The notes under the pieces: generated by a model
Databases searched by the model: none
What the model was told of the DNA's origin: nothing
What the model saw: only the letters and a program-made list of their open reading frames with translations
Position numbers and translations under genes: made by a program
Part shown: piece after piece, positions 42,677-51,624 of the stretch
Position numbering within the stretch: position 1 is the first letter of the stretch
How the letters are laid out: each line of letters begins with the position of its first letter
NCBI RefSeq assembly: GCF_000412635.1
Contig: NZ_ASTG01000024.1
Span: forward strand, 1 to 64,000
Length of the DNA stretch: 64,000 nt
Direction of reading: 5' to 3'
Origin: Sphingobium bisphenolivorans
GTDB lineage: Bacteria > Pseudomonadota > Alphaproteobacteria > Sphingomonadales > Sphingomonadaceae

Positions 42677-42805
42677 ATTGCACTGGAAGTGCGGCTCCCT
42701 ATCGTGCAGCGGGCCTATAGGCAAGGGGATGCTTTACTTTCCTTTTCGTCAGCGCTCCCAATGCCCACATGAGAGGGTAGCGAAGCCACAAAAAAGAGGA
42801 TGGTC

Positions 42806-43921
42806 ATGATCATCGGCACCCTCAAAGAGATCAAGAACCATGAATATCGCGTCGGCCTGACGCCCGAGAGCGTGCATGAGCTGACCGCGCATGGGCATCA
42901 GGTGCTGGTGGAGAGCGGTGCGGGCGAAGGCATCGGCGCGCATGACCCGCTCTACGCGCGCGCTGGCGCGACGATCGTCAAAGATGCGGCGGACATTTTC
43001 GCGAGGGCGGAGATGATCGTGAAGGTCAAGGAGCCGCAGTCTGAAGAACGCGCCCAGCTTCGCCGCGGGCAGATACTCTACACATATCTGCACCTCGCGC
43101 CCGATCCCGAGCAGACGCACGACCTGATCGCGTCGGGCGCTACCTGCATCGCCTATGAGACGGTGACCGACGCCAATGGCGGGCTGCCGCTGCTCAAACC
43201 GATGAGCCAGGTCGCCGGCCGCATGGCGATCCAGGCGGGCGCGACGGCGCTCGAAAAGGCGCATGGCGGGCGCGGCGTGCTGCTGGGTGGTGTGCCCGGC
43301 GTGCTGCCGGCGAAGGTGTGCGTGATCGGCGGCGGCGTGGTCGGTTTCAACGCGGCGCAGATGGCGGCGGGCCTTGGCGCCGACGTCACCATATTGGACC
43401 GGAGCCCGGAAGTGCTGGAGCGGCTCGGCATCTATTTCGAGGCGCGGGCGAAGACGCGCTTTTCCAACCGCGCCAATCTGGCCGAATGCGTGGAGGAAGC
43501 GGATCTGGTGATCGGCGCCGTGCTGATCCCGGGCGCCGCCGCACCCAAACTGGTGAGCGCCGACATGCTCAAGACGATGAAGAAGGGTGCGGTGCTGGTC
43601 GACGTCGCGATCGATCAGGGCGGCTGTTTCGAAAGCAGCCACCCGACCACCCATGACGATCCCACCTATATCGTTGAGGGAATCGTCCATTATTGCGTCG
43701 CCAACATGCCGGGCGCGGTTGCGCGCACCAGCACCTATGCGCTCAACAATGTGACCCTGCCCCACGCCCTACGCATTGCCGATCTCGGCTGGAAGGAAGC
43801 CCTGCGCCAGGACCGGCATCTGCTCAACGGCCTGAATGTGTGGGACGGAAAGATCACCTACAGGGCCGTGGCCGAGGCACTCGACCTGCCTTTTGCGGCA
43901 CCTGAAGACGCGATCGCCTGA
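42806..43921 (+). CDS. ald: alanine dehydrogenase
   Basis: Ald interconverts L-alanine and pyruvate/ammonia with NAD. Diagnostic segments are present: [30 protein letters not shown] with the catalytic Lys, TYLHLAPD with the catalytic His, the NAD fold [18 protein letters not shown], and [19 protein letters not shown]. The second ATG (42806) is used because AGAGG is correctly spaced, giving the standard 371 residues. It stands alone between tRNA-Ser and the permease gene. Confidence 0.96.
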   Translation: MIIGTLKEIKNHEYRVGLTPESVHELTAHGHQVLVESGAGEGIGAHDPLYARAGATIVKDAADIFARAEMIVKVKEPQSEERAQLRRGQILYTYLHLAPDPEQTHDLIASGATCIAYETVTDANGGLPLLKPMSQVAGRMAIQAGATALEKAHGGRGVLLGGVPGVLPAKVCVIGGGVVGFNAAQMAAGLGADVTILDRSPEVLERLGIYFEARAKTRFSNRANLAECVEEADLVIGAVLIPGAAAPKLVSADMLKTMKKGAVLVDVAIDQGGCFESSHPTTHDDPTYIVEGIVHYCVANMPGAVARTSTYALNNVTLPHALRIADLGWKEALRQDRHLLNGLNVWDGKITYRAVAEALDLPFAAPEDAIA

Positions 43922-44148
43922 AGCGACGCCCGCCTGATCCATAGCACTCTCGACCTGCCTTGCGGGTTAGCCGCGCTCGTTCGTCTTGATGGGCGGGGGC
44001 AGCCATGTTCGCGCCCCCTCAGGCACAATCCCGCCGAAGAGAGGCATGGTACCAAGATGGTCGATCGAACATTTCCCGCCGCCTTCCTGCCGAATGACGC
44101 TGCCCGCCCCATTTTCGCCAGCGGCGTTCCAGCGGGAGGGCGCGGCTG

Positions 44149-44979
44149 ATGCATGGCGAGATGATGAACTGGCTGGCGCCCCTTGCCGCCATGCTGTGCG
44201 CGGGCCTGGTCGCGGGATTCGCGGCAGGCATTTTCGGCATCGGCGGCGGTTTCGTTGTGGTGCCTGCCTTGCTGGTCGTGCTGCCGCTGCTCGGCGGGAC
44301 GCACGAGGCCATCGCCCACGTCGCGATCGGCACATCGGCCGCGACCATCATCGTCACCTCGATCCGGTCGCTGTTGGCCCATGCCAAGCGCGGCGCGGTG
44401 GAGTTCGAAGTATTGAAGGCCTGGGCACCCTGGATCGTGCTAGGCTGCGGCGCCGGCGTGCTGCTGGCGGGGCATGTCGATGGCGACACGCTCAAGATGA
44501 TCTTTGCGACCGGCGTGGCGCTGATGTCGCTTAATTTCCTGCTTCCCAGCATCAGCGGCAAGGTCGTAAGCGACACCATGCCCTCGGGCATCGTGCGCAT
44601 GGGGATCGCAGGCGGCCTGGGCACCTTCTCCTCGCTGCTGGGGATCGGCGGCGGTGTGATCGCGATCATGGTGATGACCTTGTGCGGCCGGACCATTCAC
44701 CGCGCCATTGCGACGGCGTCGGGCATCGGCACGCTGATCGCGATCCCGACGACCATCGGCTTTGCCATCATCGGCTTTCGCGAAACCGGCCTGCCTTGGG
44801 GGTCGCTGGGCTATATCAACGTGCCCGCGACGCTCGCCATCGCGTCGATGTCGATGCTGACCGCGCCCCTTGGCGTCGCCGCAGCCCACAGCCTGCCCGC
44901 CGGTCCGCTCAAGAAAATCTTCGGCGTCTATCTGATCGTGATCGCCGTCGTCATGTTCCGCAATGCGATGAAGCTGTAA
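44149..44979 (+). CDS. TauE/SafE-family sulfite exporter-like permease
   Basis: The 276-residue membrane protein has the two TauE/SafE repeats: GLVAGFAAGIFGIGGGFVVVPALL in the first half and GIAGGLGTFSSLLGIGGGVIAIMVM in the second, the conserved GIGGG signatures, and about eight hydrophobic segments overall. Family members export sulfite or related organosulfur anions; substrate is not readable. GGGAGGG lies before the ATG, which also overlaps the TGA of an unsupported 30-codon ORF. Confidence 0.88.
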   Translation: MHGEMMNWLAPLAAMLCAGLVAGFAAGIFGIGGGFVVVPALLVVLPLLGGTHEAIAHVAIGTSAATIIVTSIRSLLAHAKRGAVEFEVLKAWAPWIVLGCGAGVLLAGHVDGDTLKMIFATGVALMSLNFLLPSISGKVVSDTMPSGIVRMGIAGGLGTFSSLLGIGGGVIAIMVMTLCGRTIHRAIATASGIGTLIAIPTTIGFAIIGFRETGLPWGSLGYINVPATLAIASMSMLTAPLGVAAAHSLPAGPLKKIFGVYLIVIAVVMFRNAMKL

Positions 44980-45145
44980 ATCCCCGCACTTCGGCGCAAA
45001 GATATGCGCCGTCGCCATAGTTTTCCAAAGCGACGGCCGAACGATGGATTGGCGCATTTCGTCCCTTCTGTACATTTGTTCATGCGGACATCCCGCTCCT
45101 TGGGCGTTGAATCAACCAGAGTTCGACTTGAGGAGAAGAAAGATC

Positions 45146-45514
45146 ATGAACCGCGCCATCATCATCACTCTGGCCGCGCTTGGCCTGGCTCCCGCCGTTC
45201 CCGCTGCCGCCCAGCCGCACGGCCAGCCGATCAGCTATGAAGAGCAGCGTGCGGCGCGCGAGGCGGACATGACGCTTCGGGCGCCGATCGCCGGGGTTCA
45301 GAACAACGCCTGGTTCAACTATCGCACCGACCTGGCCGAGGCACGCAAGGAGCTGGTCAACGACCTGCGCGGTTCATCGGATGCCGAAGACGAACGCGAC
45401 GCCTGGGACGAATATCGCACCGAATTGGCCGATGCCCGTCATGATTATGTGAAGGAGATGCGCGAGAAGGGCTATCGGCCCGGTCAGGTGCGTGTTTACG
45501 GCTCTGCCCGATAG
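45146..45514 (+). CDS. small exported protein, unknown function (122 aa)
   Basis: GAGGAGAAGAAAGATC precedes the ATG, which starts a signal peptide (MNRAIIITLAALGLAPAVPAAAQ). The mature ~100 residues are highly charged and helical, with two similar repeats: WFNYRTDLAEARKELVNDLRGS and WDEYRTELADARHDYVKEMREK. The two W-x2-YRT(D/E)LA-(D/E)AR copies suggest a duplicated helical hairpin. No family was recognised. Likely periplasmic. Confidence 0.75.
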   Translation: MNRAIIITLAALGLAPAVPAAAQPHGQPISYEEQRAAREADMTLRAPIAGVQNNAWFNYRTDLAEARKELVNDLRGSSDAEDERDAWDEYRTELADARHDYVKEMREKGYRPGQVRVYGSAR

Positions 45515-45516
45515 GC

Positions 45517-46752
45517 TCAGTCGGCGTCGGGGTTGCGGAAATTGAGCCGCCGCGTGACGGTATAGTCCAGCACCCCGACCAGCAGATAACTCACCCATTG
45601 TTTGAACAATGTCAGCAGACCGCGCTGGCGGCGATATCGATCCAGCGTGATCTGCCGGCTGTCCCTGATGCGCCGGTCGATGAAGGCGCGCATCGCGTCG
45701 GCAAAGCCAGCGTCCTCGACACGCAGCATGATCTCCAGGTTGAGGAACAGGCTGCGCATGTCGAAATTGGCCGAGCCGATATATACCGCATCGTCGATGA
45801 CGATCAGCTTCATATGCAGCTTGCAGCTTTGATATTCCCAGATTTCCACGCCACGCTTGAGGAGCGGGCCGTAGAGCAGCCGGGCGGCCGCGACGGTCGC
45901 GCCATTATCGGACTTGGAAGGGAGAACGAGGCGGGAGCCCTTTCGCTGAGCCGCCCGTGCGATGCGCTTCAACATGCCCCGGCCGGGCGAGAAATAGGCG
46001 GCGACCATGTCGACCCGCCTCGCCTGTTCCAAGTCATGCTTCACCACCTGCGCCCAAGGACTCAGCCGCCGAGTCGGCCCGCCGATCAGCCAGCGCATCG
46101 CGCCATTGCCGGGGCAAGGCGGCGCGCGCCAGTGCCGCACCATCCGGCGCAGGGTGCGAAACCGCTGCTTGCGCGTCGATACCCAGCGCCAGAGCTGCCC
46201 GAACCAGCTGCTCATCGCCTGCACCTGCGGCCCTTCGATCAGCAGGCCCAGATCGTGCCAGCAATCATCGGGCGGAAGGCCGAAATAGGCGTCCTCGACA
46301 TTGAAGCCGCCGGTCAGCAGGCGGCGGTCGTCGGCGATCGCCATTTTCTGATGATTGCGAATCAGATAGCGGGTAGAGCGCCGCGCGCCGAACCGGCCGA
46401 ATTGCGCGCCGGCGTCGATCAAGGGATCGAAGAAGCTGGCGGGCGTGTCCGCAGAGCCGAACGCGTCGATCATCAATGTTACGGCAACCCCGCGGGCCCG
46501 CGCCGCGATCAGCCGGTCGAGCACACGCTGGGCGCTCTCGTCATGGGCGAAGATATAATAATAGAGTTTCAAACTCTCATGCGCGCCGTCGATCAGATCG
46601 AGCAGCGCTTGGAGAATCGCCGGCCCGGTTTCCAGGAGCCGCAGCCGGTTGCCTTGCAGCGATACGGAAACGCGCTCCTCGTCTCCCGCCTGATCAGCCT
46701 GCCGCTTGCTCGCCATAATCAGTTCATGCCTGTCTTTGGCGCGACCCGCCAT
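45517..46752 (-). CDS. phospholipase D-family protein, cardiolipin synthase-like
   Basis: Two HKD motifs are visible: NHQKMAIADDRRLLTGGFN and HMKLIVIDDAVYIGSANFD, the arrangement of bacterial cardiolipin synthases, which join two phosphatidylglycerols. Segments LYYYIFAHDESAQRVLDRLIAARARGV and FRTLRRMVRHWR fit. There are no N-terminal membrane helices, resembling ClsB/ClsC-type enzymes. Two starts are possible (46752 or 46716) and neither has a strong ribosome site. The C-terminus has a hydrophobic segment (LLTLFKQWVSYLLVGVLDY). It is divergent from rpoZ. Confidence 0.85.
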   Translation of the reverse strand: MAGRAKDRHELIMASKRQADQAGDEERVSVSLQGNRLRLLETGPAILQALLDLIDGAHESLKLYYYIFAHDESAQRVLDRLIAARARGVAVTLMIDAFGSADTPASFFDPLIDAGAQFGRFGARRSTRYLIRNHQKMAIADDRRLLTGGFNVEDAYFGLPPDDCWHDLGLLIEGPQVQAMSSWFGQLWRWVSTRKQRFRTLRRMVRHWRAPPCPGNGAMRWLIGGPTRRLSPWAQVVKHDLEQARRVDMVAAYFSPGRGMLKRIARAAQRKGSRLVLPSKSDNGATVAAARLLYGPLLKRGVEIWEYQSCKLHMKLIVIDDAVYIGSANFDMRSLFLNLEIMLRVEDAGFADAMRAFIDRRIRDSRQITLDRYRRQRGLLTLFKQWVSYLLVGVLDYTVTRRLNFRNPDAD

Positions 46753-46840
46753 GACTTTATGGCCTTTTCATTGACTCTGGGCGGCCCAGCTGTTAGGCGC
46801 CGGCTTCACGACTTTTCTCTGGTTGATCAGGAGCGCCCGT

Positions 46841-47185
46841 TTGGCCCGCGTTACCGTCGAAGATTGCGTCGACAAGGTTACCAACCGTTTTGACCTCGTT
46901 CTGCTTGCTGCCCAGCGCGCGCGTGAGATTTCGGGTGGTGCCGAACTGACTTTGGATCGTGACCGGGACAAGAATCCGGTCGTTGCGCTGCGTGAGATCG
47001 CTGAGGAAACCGTTCTGCCGGTGGACCTGCACGATTCGCTCGTCGCTTCGCTGCAGAAGGTGCAGATCGATGATGACGATACGCCTGACGAGATCGGCTC
47101 CATCGCTCAGTCGGCCGAGGCGCTGCGCCTGACCGCTGCTGCCCCGCCCCGTAATCAGAATATCGGCGGCGATTACGACGGCTGA
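46841..47185 (+). CDS. rpoZ: RNA polymerase omega subunit, TTG start
   Basis: Omega aids assembly of RNA polymerase by binding beta-prime. The protein reads [57 protein letters not shown], the full family signature. The start must be the TTG at 46841, since AGGAG lies seven bases upstream and residues before it are not conserved; 114 residues results. The acidic tail is typical of alphaproteobacterial omega. A strong terminator follows. Confidence 0.96.
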   Translation: MARVTVEDCVDKVTNRFDLVLLAAQRAREISGGAELTLDRDRDKNPVVALREIAEETVLPVDLHDSLVASLQKVQIDDDDTPDEIGSIAQSAEALRLTAAAPPRNQNIGGDYDG

Positions 47186-47211
47186 ACGGCTTACCAGTTT
47201 GGAGAGGGAAT

Positions 47212-47250
47212 GGAGCCCGGCCTGCGCAAGCAGGACCGGGCTCCGATCTT
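47212..47250 (+). terminator. rho-independent terminator after rpoZ
   Basis: GGAGCCCGG (47212-47220) pairs with CCGGGCTCC (47236-47244), with an inner CCTGC/GCAGG stem and a GCAA loop, followed by GATCTTTTC. Confidence 0.85.
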
Positions 47251-47303
47251 TTCAGGCACCGTCGGGCGAGGCGCGCCATAGGACAGCGCCCCGCCTCCGA
47301 TAG

Positions 47304-47897
47304 TCAGCCGGCGAAGTTGCCAGCGTGCGCGAACTCGGAAATATCCCGCCGGCCGCTCGGATGCTCACGCGCCTGCAAGGCTTCGGGCAGAACCGACTTG
47401 TCCGCGATCCGGCCGATCGCGACTGCCGCCTCGATGTGGAAGCGCTGTGGCACGGCCAGCTCTTCGCGCGCCTTGTCGAAGTCGACGCCCGTCATGCCAT
47501 GGCTGTGATAGCCAAGCCGCGTGGCCTGCAGCGCGAGCAGCGCCCAGGCGGCACCCGCGTCGAAGCTATGGCTGCGCAGAGGCTTGGCATCCTCGACGCT
47601 TTCGCGCACCATCAGCGTGTCGGACAGGATATAGACGAGCGCCGACGCGTTCTGCACCCAGCTTTGATTGAAGGGCAGCAAAAGCTCCAGGAACCGCCCC
47701 CAATCCGCGCCTTCACGGCGGGCATAGAGAAAGCGCCAGGGCTGATAGTTGAAAGCGGACGGCGCCCAGCCAGCGGCTTCGAACATCGTGTCCAGATCCT
47801 CTTGAGGGATGGAGGAGCCGTCGAAGGCGCGGGGCGACCACCGCTCCACGAACAGAGGATCGACGTCGCGAGTAACCGCACGGGCGGGTATGTTCAT
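47304..47897 (-). CDS. nitroreductase family protein
   Basis: This 197-residue flavoprotein has the nitroreductase pattern: FVERWSPRAFDGSSIPQEDLDTMFEAAGWAPSAFNYQPWRFLY, where R-S/P-R-x-F and APSAFNxQPW are FMN-binding motifs, then GAAWALLALQATRLGYHSHGMTGVD. It should reduce nitro compounds, quinones or similar with NAD(P)H and FMN; the physiological substrate is unknown. It is alone on the minus strand, downstream of the small ORF at 47986. Confidence 0.85.
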   Translation of the reverse strand: MNIPARAVTRDVDPLFVERWSPRAFDGSSIPQEDLDTMFEAAGWAPSAFNYQPWRFLYARREGADWGRFLELLLPFNQSWVQNASALVYILSDTLMVRESVEDAKPLRSHSFDAGAAWALLALQATRLGYHSHGMTGVDFDKAREELAVPQRFHIEAAVAIGRIADKSVLPEALQAREHPSGRRDISEFAHAGNFAG

Positions 47898-47985
47898 TTG
47901 AATCTCCAGCTTGTTGATCTGCTCACAGCGCGTCTACCCACCTGCGCGGCAAAGATGACTCGTGGCGGCGCAGAGACAAGGCCCA

Positions 47986-48153
47986 TTACGCTGACAGCCG
48001 TTCCTCGGCCGGCTCAGCGTGCCGACTCTGATCGCCGCCGACAGCCTGATCCGGGACATGGTCCAGCAGCACGCGATGCGGATCGCGGAACAGTTCACGC
48101 TTCACAGCGCCGCTCCAACGTTCCAGATGCCGGGCCACCGCCTCATGCCACAT
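47986..48153 (-). CDS. possible small protein (55 aa)
   Basis: An ATG at 48153 has AGGAG eight bases upstream and opens a 55-codon frame (MWHEAVARHLERWSGAVKRELF...) that is helical at first and ends in a charged, low-complexity tail. A longer frame from 48234 exists. No family is recognised, and short frames arise by chance in this GC content, so the call rests mainly on the ribosome site. Confidence 0.4.
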   Translation of the reverse strand: MWHEAVARHLERWSGAVKRELFRDPHRVLLDHVPDQAVGGDQSRHAEPAEERLSA

Positions 48154-48347
48154 GGGATATTCTCCTCGACTCGCACACCAGTTATCTAGCGTGCGAGTAG
48201 AGTTAAGTCCGTCAAATTTTGCTGGCGATGCCATTAGAAAAGCTAGTCCGCCGCAAGAGGCGGGAAGCGCATCCCGGGCAGGATCATGGCGTGTGCAGTT
48301 CGCTTGATCGCCGCCCGGGATGACAGACGCTGCCGATCAGGAGGAAT

Positions 48348-48359
48348 GACAACGTTGTC
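48348..48359. promoter_or_regulatory. palindromic operator candidate, lacI upstream site 1
   Basis: GACAACGTTGTC is a perfect 12-bp palindrome with the central CG typical of LacI-family operators, 140 bases upstream of the LacI-type gene at 48500. A related half-conserved site (AAACGTTGTC) lies at 48461-48470 and a third at 51466-51479. The rest of the 48154-48499 gap shows no gene. Confidence 0.55.
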
Positions 48360-48460
48360 CGATCGCTTTAGGCATAGTAATGCGCCGGAGCAAGTGGATT
48401 TTCATACTACAGCCGAGCGTTCTTTGGAGGAAGGGGCAAAGCCCCCCTCATGGCGTGGGT

Positions 48461-48470
48461 AAACGTTGTC
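48461..48470. promoter_or_regulatory. operator-like site 2 near lacI start
   Basis: AAACGTTGTC shares the AACGTTGTC core with the palindrome at 48348-48359 but has a degenerate left arm. It ends 30 bases before the regulator's start codon, where a bound repressor could block its own transcription. Confidence 0.4.
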
Positions 48471-48499
48471 TCCGTCTATTTGCCATGGCAAGAGGCCTG

Positions 48500-49501
48500 A
48501 TGGCCAGCATTCATGATGTCGCTGCGTTGGCGGGCGTATCGATCAAAACCGTTTCTCGCGTGGTGAATCAGGCGCCCAATGTCAGCGCGGACCTGCGCGA
48601 CCGGGTGACGGCCGCCATTCGCCAGCTCAACTATCGCCCCAACCAGTCGGCAAGGCGGCTGGCCGGCGGCCGCTCCTTCATGATCGCCTTTCTCTACAAC
48701 AACCCTGTTCCAAGCTATATCGGCCGCATACAGGAGGGCGCCGCCTATCGCTGCCGGGAGCTTGGCTATCATCTTGTGGTGGAGCCGCTGCCGCTTTCAG
48801 GCGAGGAACGATTCGCCATTCTCGACCGTTTGGTCGCGGCGCTACGCCCGGATGGCGTCTTCCTCGTCCCGCCGCTGTCCGACGACACCCGGCTGCTTCA
48901 GCGCTTGTCGGAACTAAGATTGCCATGTGCCCGGATCGCCGGGTCGGTGGTGGCGGAAAGCTTCAACATCCCGACGCCCGAACGGTCGACCGGCCGCATG
49001 GTCGCTGACCATCTCATCAGCCTCGGCCATGAGCATATCGGCGTCATCACACCGCCCGCCCGGCACAAGGCGGCGCTGCGCCGGGTCGAGGGTTTTCGCG
49101 ACGGGCTTGCCGCAAGAGGCCTGCCTGGCGATGAGACGCTGTTCGTCGAGGGCGCGTTCGACTTCGCCTCCGGAATCGCCGCCGGCGAGGCTCTGCTTGG
49201 CCGGCAGCCCCGCCCCACCGCTATCTTCGCCACCAATGACGACATGGCGCTCGGCGTCCTGACGCTCGCCCATCGCATCGGGCTGCGCGTGCCGGAAGAT
49301 CTTTCCGTGGTCGGCTTTGACGACACGCCAGCCGGGCTGACTGCCTGGCCGCCGCTCACGACCGTGCGCCAACCCTTGGAGGCCATGGGCGGCGCGGTGA
49401 TCGACGCCCTTACCGGCAGCGCAACGGAAGCACCAGCGTTCGAATTTCAGCTGGTCCTGCGCAACAGTTCCGGACCGGTCCCGACCTCAGCCCGCAAATA
49501 G
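48500..49501 (+). CDS. LacI-family transcriptional regulator
   Basis: The N-terminus is a LacI helix-turn-helix (ASIHDVAALAGVSIKTVSRVVNQAPNVSADLRDRV) with the hinge helix NQSARRLAGG, followed by a periplasmic-binding-protein-like sugar domain containing ATNDDMALGVL and VVGFDDTPAGL. The start at 48500 has AGAGG five bases upstream; the earlier in-frame ATG at 48485 lacks one. Its gene points towards the lactonase (15-base 3' overlap), so it probably controls the arabinose genes. Effector is likely a sugar or sugar lactone; this is inference. Confidence 0.92.
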   Translation: MASIHDVAALAGVSIKTVSRVVNQAPNVSADLRDRVTAAIRQLNYRPNQSARRLAGGRSFMIAFLYNNPVPSYIGRIQEGAAYRCRELGYHLVVEPLPLSGEERFAILDRLVAALRPDGVFLVPPLSDDTRLLQRLSELRLPCARIAGSVVAESFNIPTPERSTGRMVADHLISLGHEHIGVITPPARHKAALRRVEGFRDGLAARGLPGDETLFVEGAFDFASGIAAGEALLGRQPRPTAIFATNDDMALGVLTLAHRIGLRVPEDLSVVGFDDTPAGLTAWPPLTTVRQPLEAMGGAVIDALTGSATEAPAFEFQLVLRNSSGPVPTSARK

Positions 49502-50344
49502 GTTCGTCGGCAATCCGCGCACGCCGGGAAATAATTCGTAGAAGCCGCCGTCATAGACAGTGTTGGGAAGGCCGATCGCCGCCGAACTGACGAACATTCG
49601 GTCGAGTTCCGGTCCGGCGAAGCAGATGTTGGTCACCTGTTTGGCGGGCAGCAGAATCGCACGGTCGAGCTTGCCGTCGGGCGTGAAGCGGCTCACGCGC
49701 CCGCCGCCCCAGTGCGCCACCCAGATATGTCCTTCCGCGTCCACGGTCATTCCGTCGGGATAGCCATCCTCCTCCGCAAAGCGGATGAACGGCTCGCGGT
49801 CGGAGATGCCGCCATCCGCCGACCGGGCGAAGCGGTACATGACCCGTTTCGCCGTATCGCTGTGATAGAGCCACTGGCCGCAGGGGGAGAAGGCGGGCCC
49901 GTTCGGCACGCCATAGGCGCTGTCCATCACCGCCCAGCTTCCGTCGGGATCGAGCCGGTAAAGCGCCCCGACATCCTGCTCTTCCGCCATGTCCATCGTA
50001 CCGCACCAGATGGCGCCGCTTGCATCCGCCTTGCCATCATTCATGCGGCTGCCGGGCAGATGCGGTTCGGGATCGGACAATGGCACGATGCTCAGCGGGT
50101 CGAGCGACATATGCGCGAAACCGCTTTGAAAACCCGCGATGAAGCCGCCGCCCATCCGCTCGGCTAGCCAGCCTAGCGGCTCGGGCATCGGCCAGCGCTG
50201 GATCGCGCCGTCATCGAGCGACAGGCGATTGAGCGCTGGTCCCAATATGTCCGTCCAATAAACCGCATTCTCCTGCTGCGACCAGAGCGTCCCCTCGCCC
50301 AGCATGTCGCGCTGATCGCGCTCTATCAGCCGCCATTCCACCAT
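49487..50344 (-). CDS. SMP-30/gluconolactonase family lactonase, probable L-arabinolactonase
   Basis: The 285-residue beta-propeller has the SMP-30 signatures: LGEGTLWSQQENAVYWTDI (metal Glu), GSRMNDGKADASGAIWCGTMD (Asn/Asp metal ligands), GVPNGPAFSPCGQWLYHSDT, and DGYPDGMTVDAEGHIWVAHWGGG. It would open an aldono-lactone to the acid. Given the neighbouring Gfo/Idh arabinose dehydrogenase, L-arabino-gamma-lactone is the most likely substrate. It is 11 bases downstream of galM, in one operon. Confidence 0.85.
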   Translation of the reverse strand: MVEWRLIERDQRDMLGEGTLWSQQENAVYWTDILGPALNRLSLDDGAIQRWPMPEPLGWLAERMGGGFIAGFQSGFAHMSLDPLSIVPLSDPEPHLPGSRMNDGKADASGAIWCGTMDMAEEQDVGALYRLDPDGSWAVMDSAYGVPNGPAFSPCGQWLYHSDTAKRVMYRFARSADGGISDREPFIRFAEEDGYPDGMTVDAEGHIWVAHWGGGRVSRFTPDGKLDRAILLPAKQVTNICFAGPELDRMFVSSAAIGLPNTVYDGGFYELFPGVRGLPTNLFAG

Positions 50345-50355
50345 CTACCCGCCCT

Positions 50356-51495
50356 TCAACGCTTGACCGACAGACGATAGATCATCTGGTGGTGATATGG
50401 CTTGCCCGGATCGACACGTGCCGACAGGAAGCTCGGCTGGTTCGGCGCATTGGGGAATTTCTGCGGCTCAAGCGCGATGCCGTCGCCCATACGATAGAGG
50501 TGGCCGTGCTTCCCGATCAAGGTTCCGTCGAGGAAATTGCCGGCATAGAATTGCACGCCGGGCTCCGTGCTCAGCACTTCAAGCACGCGACCCGACACCG
50601 GGTCCTCCAGCCGTGCGGCGAGTTCGGGCGTCTTGGTAGCGCCCTTGTCGAGGGCGAAATTATGGTCATAGCCGCGGCCGAAGACAATCTGCTGGTCGCG
50701 CCCCTCGCGAAGGCCATCGGCCACCCGGCGCGGCGCACGGAAATCGAACACCGTTCCTTCGACCGGCTTGAGTTCGCCGGTAGGGATGAGGTTGGCATCG
50801 ACCGGCGTAAAGGCCTTGGCCGGAATGGTCAGCAGATGGCCCATCGCCCCGTCCTGCGAGCCTTCGCCCGCCAGATTGAAGATGCCATGATTTGTCATGT
50901 TGACGATCGTCGGCTTGCTCGTCTTCGCGTCGAAGCTGATGCCCAGATTACCCTGCTCATCCAGCGTATAGGTAACCGTCGCGTCAAGCTGCCCCGGATA
51001 GCCGGAGTCGCCGTCCGGGCTGCTGAGCGACAGGACCAGAGAGGCCTTTGGACCGCTTTTCAGCGACACAACTTTCCACACCTGCTTGTCAAAGCCCTTG
51101 CCGCCGCCGTGCAGCGTATTCACCTTGTCGTTGAGAGGCAGTTGATAGGTCTTGCCGTCCAGCGCGAACTTGCCGCCCGCGATGCGGTTGGCATAGCGGC
51201 CAACGGTCACGCCGAAATAATTGGGGTGATCGACATAACCGGCGAGATCGTCATAGCCGAGCAGCACATCGGCGCTCTTGCCGTCGCGGTCCGGCCCGTA
51301 AAGCGACTGAAGGGTCGCGCCATAGGTCAGGATCTTCGCCGAAACACCCTGACCGTTGGAAAGGGTGATGGTTTCCACGGCTGTCCCGTCGGCCAGCTTT
51401 CCGGCGGGCGCGCGGCTGGCTTGGGCCGCCTGGAGCGACGTGCCGGTCATGAGGAGAACCGCGCCTGACAACGTTGCCAAAAACTTTCTGTGCAT
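50356..51495 (-). CDS. galM: aldose 1-epimerase, exported
   Basis: The 379-residue protein has a signal peptide (MHRKFLATLSGAVLLMTGTSLQAAQA) and then the mutarotase domain: GVSAKILTYGATLQSLYGPDRDG, FGVTVGRYANRIAGGKF, TLHGGGKGFDKQVWKV, TVTYTLDEQGNLGISFDAKTSKPTIVNMTNHGIFNLAG (catalytic His), and later VQFYAGNFLDG with the catalytic Glu further on (IALEPQKFPNAPN). It interconverts alpha and beta sugar anomers, helpful for released arabinose. First gene of the galM-lactonase operon; a LacI-like operator lies inside its first codons. Confidence 0.93.
   Translation of the reverse strand: MHRKFLATLSGAVLLMTGTSLQAAQASRAPAGKLADGTAVETITLSNGQGVSAKILTYGATLQSLYGPDRDGKSADVLLGYDDLAGYVDHPNYFGVTVGRYANRIAGGKFALDGKTYQLPLNDKVNTLHGGGKGFDKQVWKVVSLKSGPKASLVLSLSSPDGDSGYPGQLDATVTYTLDEQGNLGISFDAKTSKPTIVNMTNHGIFNLAGEGSQDGAMGHLLTIPAKAFTPVDANLIPTGELKPVEGTVFDFRAPRRVADGLREGRDQQIVFGRGYDHNFALDKGATKTPELAARLEDPVSGRVLEVLSTEPGVQFYAGNFLDGTLIGKHGHLYRMGDGIALEPQKFPNAPNQPSFLSARVDPGKPYHHQMIYRLSVKR
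51466..51479. promoter_or_regulatory. operator-like site 3 inside the galM start region
   Basis: TGACAACGTTGCCA differs by one base from a perfect palindrome and shares the AACGTTGTC core (minus strand) with the sites at 48348 and 48461. It lies 16-29 bases into galM, where a LacI-type repressor could act as a roadblock. Because it overlaps codons, chance is not excluded. Confidence 0.4.
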
Positions 51496-51555
51496 ATATC
51501 GCCTCTCATCTCAAGCTTCCTCCCGCACGCCATTGACGCGCCGCGTGGCCGGATA

Positions 51556-51571
51556 TACTCCTACAAAATAA
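51556..51571 (+). promoter_or_regulatory. TACTC-motif operator candidate, permease/galM promoter region
   Basis: TACTCCTACAAAATAA overlaps the probable -10 (TATACT, 51554) of the permease promoter, whose -35 is TTGACG at 51533 (15-base spacing, short). The site lies between galM and the permease, so it can affect both. The 16-bp word matches three other sites (53839-53854, 59259-59274, 59270-59285). Confidence 0.55.
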
Positions 51572-51624
51572 GCGGGCGCAACCCTGTTTGGCGGCGCCTG
51601 CTCGACTCTTCTGGAGAAGGATGA

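Noticed and set aside
44057-44149. 30-codon leader ORF before the TauE/SafE gene
   Set aside because: It overlaps the next ATG but has no ribosome site or similarity; likely chance.
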